NCBI GenBank assembly: GCA_005879095.1
Contig: VBLM01000551.1
Coordinates: 1-9,535, forward strand
Source of the DNA: Deltaproteobacteria bacterium
GTDB taxonomy: Bacteria > Myxococcota > Myxococcia > Myxococcales > 40CM-4-68-19
Length of the DNA stretch: 9,535 nucleotides
Direction of reading: 5' to 3'
The notes beneath the pieces were generated by a model. That model saw only the letters and a program-made list of their open reading frames with translations. It ran no database searches and was not told the DNA's origin. Shown piece by piece: positions 1-5,637 of this stretch. A program made the position numbers and the translations under genes. Position 1 is the stretch's first letter. Every line of letters starts with the position of its first letter.

Positions 1-114
1 CCCCAACTCGCGCTCCACCACGTAGCGGCCGCCGAGCGAGGCGATCACCTGCCGCGGGGTCTCGGCCAGCGGCAGGGTGTCGTCGTGCCGCTCCTCGACC
101 CCGGTGCGCCCCAT
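1..114 (-). CDS. Ser/Thr protein kinase, N-terminal fragment (runs off left edge)
   Basis: The first 38 codons of a gene that continues past the left edge. From the ATG at 114 the protein has a polar lead with DDTLPLAETP, followed by LGGRYVVERELG at residues 27-38. That ending is the classic first beta strand of Hanks-type (PknB-like) bacterial Ser/Thr kinases, where RY-x-hydrophobic-x-x-x-LG leads into the glycine-rich ATP loop; the loop itself would lie just outside the window. Such kinases phosphorylate Ser/Thr on cytoplasmic targets and often have a C-terminal sensor. There is no clear ribosome site before this ATG. An in-frame ATG at 135 (adding MWVYGRF) is an alternative start. The gene follows the lipoprotein at 180-434 on the same strand, with an imperfect direct repeat in the gap. 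The kinase call rests on one short motif, so it is likely but not proven. Confidence 0.66.
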   Translation of the reverse strand, partial: MGRTGVEERHDDTLPLAETPRQVIASLGGRYVVERELG

Positions 115-141
115 GAAACGACCGTACACCCACATCCACGC

Positions 142-170
142 AGGTCGATCTACGCCGAAGGTCGGATCTA
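142..170. repeat. Imperfect direct repeat upstream of the kinase start
   Basis: AGGTCGATCTA at 142-152 is repeated as AGGTCGGATCTA at 159-170. The copies differ by one inserted G and start 17 bp apart, separated by CGCCGA. They lie in the 65-bp gap between the lipoprotein stop and the kinase ATG at 114, on the upstream side of the kinase. They could be paired binding sites on one DNA face or a chance or slippage duplication. I see no good promoter hexamers beside them. Confidence 0.35.
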
Positions 171-179
171 TCAGGGTCC

Positions 180-434
180 TTAATATTCGCTGGAACAGAA
201 GTACTTGGTCCCGCAAGACCCGTCGGAGAAGGTGATGCTGTCCATCGGGATGCAGCCGTGCTTGTTCACGCAGTAGACCGGGGCGGTCGCCGGACAGCAG
301 GTATCGATGCCATTGCCGCCGGGATCCATGCAGTAGTTGTAGCCGCTCTTGCATGACGAGCCGCTGCCGCAGCTGAGTGTCATCAATCCCAGGAGTGTGA
401 TCACCATCACTTTTAAACCGGCTGATTTTTTCAT
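180..434 (-). CDS. Small Cys-rich lipoprotein
   Basis: An 84-residue exported lipoprotein of unknown function. The N-terminus MKKSAGLK is basic. It is followed by a hydrophobic stretch (residues 9-20) and the lipobox-like LMTLSC, with the acylated Cys at 22. The mature part has eight more cysteines at 28, 35, 46, 47, 55, 61, 74 and 80, including an adjacent CC pair. The even number and the CC core suggest a compact four-disulfide domain, knottin-like in spacing only. Myxobacteria and relatives encode many such secreted Cys-rich proteins, but I do not recognise this family. Early codons (AAA AAA TCA, TTA AAA) and the TAA stop are richer in A/T than in the neighbours, which hints at a separate origin or relaxed codon use. 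No Shine-Dalgarno is evident before the ATG. An inverted repeat lies just upstream at 441-471. Confidence 0.72.
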   Translation of the reverse strand: MKKSAGLKVMVITLLGLMTLSCGSGSSCKSGYNYCMDPGGNGIDTCCPATAPVYCVNKHGCIPMDSITFSDGSCGTKYFCSSEY

Positions 435-440
435 GGATGC

Positions 441-471
441 GACAGTAGGAGGCCACGATGGGGGTACTGTC
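441..471. promoter_or_regulatory. 7-bp inverted repeat upstream of the Cys-rich lipoprotein (candidate operator)
   Basis: GACAGTA at 441-447 and its exact complement TACTGTC at 465-471 are separated by 17 bases. The dyad begins 7 bases upstream of the lipoprotein ATG, between it and the SDR stop at 491. The arm spacing (24 bp start to start, about two helical turns) suits a dimeric protein site better than an RNA terminator, because the loop is long and no U-tract follows. With only 7 bp per arm, chance cannot be excluded. Confidence 0.3.
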
Positions 472-490
472 CAGTTCCGCTGTCGGCGGA

Positions 491-1258
491 CTAGCCGAAG
501 ACGCCGGCGGTGAGACCGCCGTCGATGGAGATGGTTTGCCCGGTCACGTAGCGGGCGGGCTCGCCGCAGAGGAAGGCGACCATCGGCGCGAACTCCGGGG
601 GCGTGGCGGGGCGGCCGATCGGGACCGCAGCTACCGCCGCCGCCACCTTCTCGGGCGTGTCGTAGATCCTGCGAAAGCGGTCGGTCATCACCAGTCCGGT
701 GGCGATGGTGTTGACGGTGATTCCCTCAGCGGCGACCTCGGTGGCCAGCGACTTCATCGCCGCCGCCACCGCGCCGCGGAATGCGTTCGAGAGCACCAGC
801 GCCGGAATCGGCTGCTTCACCGACACCGATTCGAGCGCGACGATGCGGCCCCACCGCCGCGCGCGCATCCCGGGCAGCACGGCCGAGGCGAGTCGAACCG
901 CGCTCTGCAACGTCAGCGCGTAGGCAGCATCCCAGGCCGCGGGCGTCATCTGCGAGAACGTTCCCGGCGCGGGGCCGCCGCCGTTGATCACCAGAACCTC
1001 GATCGGCGCCCACTGCGCCTCGACGTCCTTGCACAGTTGTGCGATCGACTCCGCGCTCGACTGATCGAAGACGAATGCGCGGGTTTCCTCAGCGCCCGCC
1101 GCCTTTGCGCGGGCAGCCAGGTCGTCGAGGCGCTCCCGTCTGCGCGCGGCTACTGCGAGGCGGACTCCCTCCGCCGCCAGCGACAGCGCCACTGCCTCGC
1201 CGATGCCCGCGCTGGCGCCGGTCACCAGCGCGACCTTACCGCGGATTCCGAGGTCCAC
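491..1258 (-). CDS. Atypical short-chain dehydrogenase/reductase (SDR), catalytic Tyr/Lys replaced
   Basis: A 255-residue SDR, normal length for a classical Rossmann-fold NAD(P)H oxidoreductase. The cofactor motif TGASAGIG is at residues 13-20, and a basic AARRRER stretch near 38-44 would favour NADP. NGGGP at 92-96 replaces the usual NNAG. The catalytic Ser is probably S144 in ALESVSVKQP. Where YxxxK is expected, the protein has SNAFR (157-161), so Tyr becomes Ser and Lys becomes Arg. A known group of FabG-like SDRs shares NGGGP, SVKQP and LSNA-R and departs from the usual tetrad, so this is likely a family trait rather than decay. The C-terminus GQTISIDGGLTAGVFG is typical. It starts with GTG at 1258, two bases after the cupin stop, so it is probably translationally coupled. 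It is the last gene of the SMP-30/cupin/SDR operon. The substrate is unknown. Confidence 0.9.
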   Translation of the reverse strand: MDLGIRGKVALVTGASAGIGEAVALSLAAEGVRLAVAARRRERLDDLAARAKAAGAEETRAFVFDQSSAESIAQLCKDVEAQWAPIEVLVINGGGPAPGTFSQMTPAAWDAAYALTLQSAVRLASAVLPGMRARRWGRIVALESVSVKQPIPALVLSNAFRGAVAAAMKSLATEVAAEGITVNTIATGLVMTDRFRRIYDTPEKVAAAVAAVPIGRPATPPEFAPMVAFLCGEPARYVTGQTISIDGGLTAGVFG

Positions 1259-1260
1259 GG

Positions 1261-1638
1261 CTACTTGCCGCGCAGGTACTGGTCCTTGCCGTCCAGCCAG
1301 TCCTGCCGCGGCGGATCGAAGATGTCGACGTCGAGCGTGTCCTCGAGCGCCTCCGCGGTGTGCGGCAAGTCGGGCGGAATGGTCAGCACCTCGCCGGTGC
1401 GCACGATGACCTCCTGCGCGCCGGTCGCGCCGAGGTGGAAGCGCAGCGCGCCCTCGAGCACGTAGGTGATCTGCTCGTTCTCGTGCGCATGGCGCGGCAC
1501 CACGCAGCCTTTCTTCAAGAAAATCTGCGCGATCATCATCCGGTCGCCGGTGATCATCCGGCGGCCGATCTGCGCGTTCAGCTCTTCCTTCGGCATCGAC
1601 TCCCAGCGGTGCAGCCGGGCCTTGCGCTCGACGTCCAT
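1261..1638 (-). CDS. Single-domain cupin protein
   Basis: A 125-residue cytoplasmic small-barrel cupin. Motif 1 is G44-x5-H50-x-H52-x2-E55 (PRHAHENEQITYVLEG). Motif 2 carries PPDLPH with H92, so the usual three-His, one-Glu metal site is complete. Cupins of this type may be metal-dependent isomerases, dioxygenases or simple ligand-binding proteins; the sequence does not say which. The ATG at 1638 was chosen because a GGAG sits six bases upstream (reading TGGAGCGCACC then ATG) and because the frame further upstream only overlaps the SMP-30 gene. It begins 14 bases after the SMP-30 stop and ends two bases before the SDR start. The three genes therefore look like one transcription unit, perhaps acting on a sugar acid or lactone. 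Confidence 0.88.
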   Translation of the reverse strand: MDVERKARLHRWESMPKEELNAQIGRRMITGDRMMIAQIFLKKGCVVPRHAHENEQITYVLEGALRFHLGATGAQEVIVRTGEVLTIPPDLPHTAEALEDTLDVDIFDPPRQDWLDGKDQYLRGK

Positions 1639-1652
1639 GGTGCGCTCCAGCG

Positions 1653-2645
1653 TCAGCGTCCGATCCCGACTTTTACCACCGTGTAGCGCGAGACCTGCGC
1701 CGACCAGTCGGTGTCGACGGTGACGAATCCGAAGAGGTGCGTGTTGAGCGAGAGGTTCGTCACCAGGAGGTCGCTGCCGTGGAAGCGGAGGCTGGCGGGG
1801 AACAGCATGTGAACCGGCGCGCCGCCGCTGAGGCCGTCGAAGTCGCCCAGCTTGGCGATGGCCTTGCCCTGCGCGTCCACCACCACGATCTCGTCGGCCT
1901 GGTTGGCGGCGACCCAGAGGTTGCCCTGGTCGTCGATGATCAGGCCGTCGGCGCCGTTGATGCTGTTGGTGAAGACCGCGGGCACGCCGGCGGTGCCGTC
2001 GCTCAGCACCGGGACGCGCACGATGGTGTCGTCGCCGGTGTTGGCGACGAAGAGGTTCGACTGCTGCTTGTCGAAGCGCAGCCCGTTGGCGCCGAACGGC
2101 GGGATGCCGGTCGTGCGCAGGAGCGGATCGTCGACCCACGGCGTGCCCACCCCGCCGTTGGGACCCGTCTTCCAGACCACGCCGCGGAACGAATCCGAGA
2201 CGTAGACGTTCCCCGCCGCGTCGAAGGTCAGATCGTTGAGGCCGGCCATCGGCCCCGGCGGCACGGTCATGAAGACGTGCGAGGTCCCGCTGTGCGGATT
2301 GACGCGCAAAACCTGTTGGCCGCCGAAATCGATCACCAGCAGCGCGCCGGGGGTTTGCAAGCGGAGCCCGAGCAGGTGCGGGCTCGAGCCGGCGATCGAG
2401 ACCTGCCGCAGCAGCCTGCCGCCGGCATCGAAGACGTAGAGCTGGCCAACGCCTTCGGCCGGTCCGGACGAGGTGAAGCCGAAGGTGGTGACGTAGACCG
2501 TGCCGTCGGCGCCGACTTCGATGCCCTCCGGTCCGGACGCGCCGGCGGGCAGGACCGCGAAGATCTCTACCTGGCCTCTGTTCCAGGCCGGTGCCGCGGT
2601 CGGAAGCGCGAGCAGCGCAACGAAGAGCAAGCCGAGTGATCGCAT
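1653..2645 (-). CDS. Exported SMP-30/gluconolactonase-like beta-propeller
   Basis: A 330-residue protein with a clear Sec signal peptide: MRSLGLLFVALLALPTAAPA, with probable cleavage after residue 20 before WNRG. The mature part is a six-bladed propeller of the SMP-30/gluconolactonase/LRE type, shown by repeated G-hydrophobic-x-x-D-x-x-G-N-hydrophobic-x-V strands (GIEVGADGTVYV, LTFDAAGNVYV, LIIDDQGNLWV). Residues fitting the SMP-30 metal and catalytic site are E40 (GPEG), N137/D138 (LND), N187 (GANGL) and D233 (GADGL). Members hydrolyse sugar lactones or related esters, while many periplasmic relatives have no known substrate. A strong ribosome site, GGAGGAGG at 2655-2662, sits nine bases before the ATG. 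This is the first gene of the operon with the cupin and SDR. The export signal places it in the periplasm, apart from its two cytoplasmic partners. Confidence 0.9.
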   Translation of the reverse strand: MRSLGLLFVALLALPTAAPAWNRGQVEIFAVLPAGASGPEGIEVGADGTVYVTTFGFTSSGPAEGVGQLYVFDAGGRLLRQVSIAGSSPHLLGLRLQTPGALLVIDFGGQQVLRVNPHSGTSHVFMTVPPGPMAGLNDLTFDAAGNVYVSDSFRGVVWKTGPNGGVGTPWVDDPLLRTTGIPPFGANGLRFDKQQSNLFVANTGDDTIVRVPVLSDGTAGVPAVFTNSINGADGLIIDDQGNLWVAANQADEIVVVDAQGKAIAKLGDFDGLSGGAPVHMLFPASLRFHGSDLLVTNLSLNTHLFGFVTVDTDWSAQVSRYTVVKVGIGR

Positions 2646-2654
2646 GATTCAAGG

Positions 2655-2662
2655 CCTCCTCC
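2655..2662 (-). promoter_or_regulatory. Strong ribosome binding site of the SMP-30-like gene
   Basis: On the minus strand GGAGGAGG is followed by nine bases and the ATG at 2645. It fixes the start and gives the full signal peptide. It is among the best Shine-Dalgarno sequences in the window, fitting the first gene of an operon. Confidence 0.7.
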
Positions 2663-2739
2663 GGCGCCCCGTTCGAGACGCGCCCGGAGCGGCCCTGCTG
2701 CTCCCGGGACGGCCGGAAGTCAAGATGCACCGACGGTTA

Positions 2740-4926
2740 CTACGCGCCGCGCGACTTTTCCAGCGCGGACGCCGGCAGGCGCAGGATGGTGCCGGTCGAA
2801 TCCTTGAGCAGCTCGGGATCGCACCCCAGCCCGAAGCAGAAGTCCGCTCCGAGCAACTCGAACGAGCGCGCGAACGTATCGGCGTCGAAGCCAGCGCGTA
2901 GATCTTGCCGCTGTCGACGAGGAAGTCGCGCGGCATCGCTCTGCCGGGCAGCGGGGCCGCCCGTACCGAGTCCGGCGGCGAGGCGATGAACAGCCCTTCC
3001 GGCGTCCAGTCGTGATCGATCAGTTTGCGCCCGGCGATGTACGCGACCTGTCCATTGAACGCGGTCGGCCGCGCGGCGAAGAGCTCCTTCTCGTTCTCCA
3101 GGTTGGGGAAGAAGTTCGCGCTGATGCGATTCATCTTCTTGCCGCCATCCCAGACATAGATGCGCCCGCCGGTGGTGGAGGCGTGCAGCTTGCCGCCCAG
3201 CACGAACAGCGAGCGGGTGCGCTCGCCCGGCTTCTCGTAGGTGAACATCTCGTGCCAGCTCTTGCCGCCGTCCTCCGATCGCGCCACCGTGCCGCCGAGC
3301 AGCGTCGACACCGCCGCGAACAGCTTCCGGTTGAACTGGATGACGTCGTAGACGTGAATGCCGTTGACGATGGTGCGGTTCTGCTCCCAGGCGCCGCTTG
3401 GCTTGCGGTGGTGCATGTTTCCGTAGGCCCAGTCGGCGGGGACGCTCAGCGCTTTCTCCAGCGTCGAGGTGCGGCGGCCGGTGAGGTGCGAGTCATGCCC
3501 GGGGATGTAGAGGCCGTCGTCGAGCTTGTGCATCAGGTCGACCTGCTCGTCGGCCACTACGTACTCGACCCCGAATTTCCCCGTCTTCGGGTCCCAGGCC
3601 CAGAGATCGATCGGCCCCACGTTCGGCGCCGGGCCTTTGTTGTTGGAGTTGCCGCTCGCCACGTGCAGCTTGCCGTCGAAGACGCGCAGGCTCCACGGAT
3701 TGCGCGCGTAGACGTCGTTGCCCGAGGCCCAGCGCGGCCGGGTGGGGTTGCCGAGCGTGACCAGGTGCGAGGTCACGTCGGCGCCGGCAGGACCCGCGGC
3801 TGGCGCGTCGGCCCCGCCCTGTTCCTGCGGCCGCACCAGCACTTCCGCCACGTGCTCCCAGGTCTTCTTCTCGCAGCCCTCGACGAGCTTGGCGTCGAAC
3901 GCCAGCGGCGAAGAGTTCGAGGCGTGCAGGTCGAGCCCCGGCGGCATGCTCACGTCGCCGGCCTTCAGCTTGGACTTCTTCTTGATCTGCCGCGCGACGA
4001 CCGCTGCCTGGTAGACCGCGATCACGAACTCGGAGCAGAACATCTTGCCGAAGTCCGGCGGCCCGCCGGCGGTGCCCGCGTTCTTGCCGAAGTCGAGCGC
4101 CTGGTCCTTGCAGCGGTAGACCTGGAAGAGGAAGCCCGCGTGCTCGTCGAAGCTGCGCGTCCCCACCCGCGCGGTAGAGAGGTCGCCGCCGTGCGCTTCC
4201 GCCGTCTTGCCGCCGCCGAGGTAGACGGCGACGTGGAAGCAGGTCGGGTCGCCTTTCTTGATGCCCGAGTGGAAGAGCCCGGAGAGCTTCTTCACTGCCG
4301 ACTGCCCGCCCATGATGATCTTCTCGGTGATGCTGGACTGCTCGCCGGCGAACTTGATGAGCACGTCGCCGCGCTTGAGAACGGTGTCGGTATTTCTGGC
4401 GTCGAGGACGCCGTCCGGGCCGCTCGCAGCGGCGGGCTTCTGCAGCGTCGGGTGGGAAACCGCCTCGTGGAACGCGTGCAGCTCGAGGGTGGTGTGTTTC
4501 TGCGTGCTCCGGCGCGAGCCCTTCTTCGACGTGGAAGCGGAGCTCGGTCGGCGCGGTCGCCTTGAACGATTTCGGCTCGGGCAGCGGCCCGGTGGGCGGC
4601 AGGGAACCGTGGTGCGTCCGCACGAGCCCGCTGGCGACGCCGTCCTTCACCACGCCCGGCACGGTCGCGTAGTGCGCCCAGCCGTCGCCGGACTTGCTCT
4701 CCACGACGAAGCGCAAGGGCTTGTCCGCAGAGCCGCGCACTTTCGCGCTCATTTTCGCCTCGGAGCCGTGCTCGTGCTCCTCATGGCCCCAGGCGAGATC
4801 CTCGAACGAGCCGTCGGGATGCTGGCCCTCGAGCTCCTCGACCGGCATCGGCACGATGGCGGCCTGCACCTCCTGGCCTTCTTTGGTGCGTACCTTGAAG
4901 CGATATTCGCGGAATTCCCAGCTCAT
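2740..4926 (-). CDS. Mosaic protein: N-terminal beta domain + permuted papain-like (YaeF/YiiX) amidase + beta-propeller; frame broken twice
   Basis: Read as one gene of about 727 residues, it needs a frame change near 4527 and another near 2890. Segment 1 (4926-4528, MSWEFREYRF to LRFHV, 133 residues) is beta-rich, perhaps Ig-like, and has no signal peptide. Segment 2 (from 4526, KKGSRRSTQK onward) holds GDVLIKF (186-192), H231 in CFHVAVYLGGG, E243 and C297 in FCSEFV. That His-before-Cys order marks the permuted NlpC/P60-like fold of YaeF/YiiX (amidase or peptidase). From about residue 388 a beta-propeller follows, with an Asp-box-like SEDGGKSW and repeated LYIPG/LFAAV/LHAST strands. After the second break the third frame reads FDADTFARSFELLGADF and ends SRGA-stop at 2740. 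Uninterrupted, the segment-2 frame would run as Arg/Ser-rich sequence to 2649. V188 (GTG at 4364) is not a convincing start, since good coding sequence continues upstream. ATGA overlap with the phosphatase implies coupling. Two indels mean either a decayed gene or sequence errors. Confidence 0.75.
2884..2897 (-). other. Apparent frameshift 2 (about one base missing) in the mosaic gene
   Basis: Upstream the frame reads VDSGKIYALA. Directly after it, coding character moves to the frame giving FDADTFARSFELLGADFCFGLG and a stop at 2740. In the original frame the text turns into Ser/Arg/Cys-rich sequence typical of out-of-frame GC-rich DNA. Reading CTG GC then TTC GAC shows one base lacking near 2890. 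There is no slippery heptamer. Confidence 0.68.
4515..4533 (-). other. Apparent frameshift 1 (one extra or two missing bases) in the mosaic gene
   Basis: The start frame is convincing up to TELRFHV (codon ending at 4528) and then turns into His/Arg/Pro-rich sequence. The frame beginning at 4526 with KKGSRRSTQKHTTLELHAF is convincing, with G/C-ending codons, and runs directly into the amidase domain. A single C at 4527 lies between the two frames. The exact point could be anywhere from about 4500 to 4530. Confidence 0.65.
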
Positions 4927-5534
4927 TTCGGATACCCCGCGATCTTGCCCGCATGGAGCTCGGCGTAGAAGGCGCGCAGGAAGTCGATCTGGGTCGCGAG
5001 CTGCTGCCCGAACTTTTCGCCGTCCTCCAGCGCGCCCTCGATCTCCCAGCGCTGCACGCCCATCCGGTAGCAGGCGACCGCCACACCGGTTCGGCCCATC
5101 CCCGCCTCGCAGTGCACGTAGCATTGCTCGTTCGCCGGATCGGCGGCGAAGTCGAGGAACTGCTTCATCTGATCGACGGTCGGTGCGGTGTTGTCGACGA
5201 TGCCGAGGTGCAGGGGGGTGAGGCCGGCCGCGCGTACCTTGTCGCTGTCGTCGTACTCCTTGCAGAGGTTGACGACGCCCTTGAAGCCGTGCCCGGCCAG
5301 ATCCTTCAGGCCCTGCTCGTCGAGTCGCGAGCCGCGGGTCAACGTCTCGCTCACCTTGAAGTGGTACGCCTTCACCGGGTAGCGGAAGCCGAGCAGCTCG
5401 GCGTAACCGACGCACTCGGCCGCGCCGACCTTGATCTCGGCGCCGACGTGCTTCGCGTCCGCGCTCACCGCGTCGAGGAAGCCGTGGATGAAGCGCGGCG
5501 GCTTTACCCGCGCGATTCCGCTGAACGATGACAT
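4923..5534 (-). CDS. Dual-specificity-type Cys phosphatase
   Basis: A 203-residue cytoplasmic protein-phosphatase-like enzyme. The P-loop HCEAGMGRTG (141-150) has the full HCx5R signature, with nucleophile C142 and R148. The preceding D114 in GIVDNTAP fits the general acid. RGSRLDEQGLKDLAGHGFKGVVNL (68-90) is the usual entry strand of dual-specificity phosphatases. About 60 residues precede the core and look unlike the family. The target could be phospho-Tyr/Ser/Thr protein or a small phosphorylated molecule; this cannot be told here. The ATG at 5534 was chosen because GGAG (5540-5543) sits five bases upstream; the open frame extends to 5615 but only through the intergenic palindrome. Its TGA overlaps the ATG of the amidase/propeller gene (ATGA, 4923-4926), so the two products are probably made together. 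Ser/Thr kinases in such genomes make a signalling role possible, but that is inference. Confidence 0.87.
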   Translation of the reverse strand: MSSFSGIARVKPPRFIHGFLDAVSADAKHVGAEIKVGAAECVGYAELLGFRYPVKAYHFKVSETLTRGSRLDEQGLKDLAGHGFKGVVNLCKEYDDSDKVRAAGLTPLHLGIVDNTAPTVDQMKQFLDFAADPANEQCYVHCEAGMGRTGVAVACYRMGVQRWEIEGALEDGEKFGQQLATQIDFLRAFYAELHAGKIAGYPK

Positions 5535-5570
5535 GGCAGCTCCGTGGAAAACCGTTAGCATTCCTGAGGG

Positions 5571-5580
5571 GGTACGTACC
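5571..5580. promoter_or_regulatory. Short palindrome GGTACGTACC upstream of the phosphatase gene
   Basis: A perfect 10-bp palindrome 37 bases upstream of the phosphatase ATG and 18 bases from the larger palindrome at 5599-5618. Two palindromes in a 103-bp gap suggest a control region, but 10 bp alone is weak evidence. Confidence 0.25.
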
Positions 5581-5598
5581 ATCGGGCGCCGGTCGAGA

Positions 5599-5618
5599 CC
5601 TGTGAAGCGCTTCACAGG
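5599..5618. promoter_or_regulatory. Perfect 20-bp palindrome: operator of the phosphatase operon or hairpin after the ankyrin gene
   Basis: CCTGTGAAGC is followed directly by its complement GCTTCACAGG. It lies 19 bases after the ankyrin stop and about 64 bases before the phosphatase ATG. As DNA it looks like a site for a symmetric dimeric regulator. As RNA it could form an 8-bp stem with a GCGC loop, but on the minus strand no U-run follows (TCTCGACCGG), so a standard terminator is unlikely. An operator for the phosphatase/amidase pair is the better reading. Confidence 0.5.
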
Positions 5619-5637
5619 GAGGCGCTGTTTTCCAGGG

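Noticed and set aside
476..490. Short hairpin TCCGC-loop-GCGGA directly after the SDR stop, as a terminator
   Set aside because: It has only five base pairs and no U-tract on the transcribed strand.
458..1465. Long plus-strand open frame with AGGAGG at 447-452 and ATG at 458
   Set aside because: The start looks good by chance, but the product is Arg/His/Gly-rich low-quality sequence lying exactly opposite the well-supported SDR and cupin genes.
1737..2639. 300-codon plus-strand open frame
   Set aside because: It mirrors the SMP-30-like gene, whose signal peptide, ribosome site and motifs are clear. Such antisense frames are common in GC-rich DNA.
1639..2730. Upstream extension of the cupin frame giving a 489-residue fusion
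   Set aside because: The added part is an out-of-frame reading of the SMP-30-like gene. GGAG and ATG at 1638 mark the true cupin start.
4515..4533. Programmed ribosomal frameshifting in the mosaic gene
   Set aside because: There is no slippery heptamer, pause structure or nearby stop at either break, and the first needs a +1 or -2 shift. Indels or sequence errors are simpler.
3012..4565. 517-codon plus-strand open frame
   Set aside because: It is antisense to the amidase/propeller gene, with Arg/Val/Glu-rich composition and no recognisable domain.
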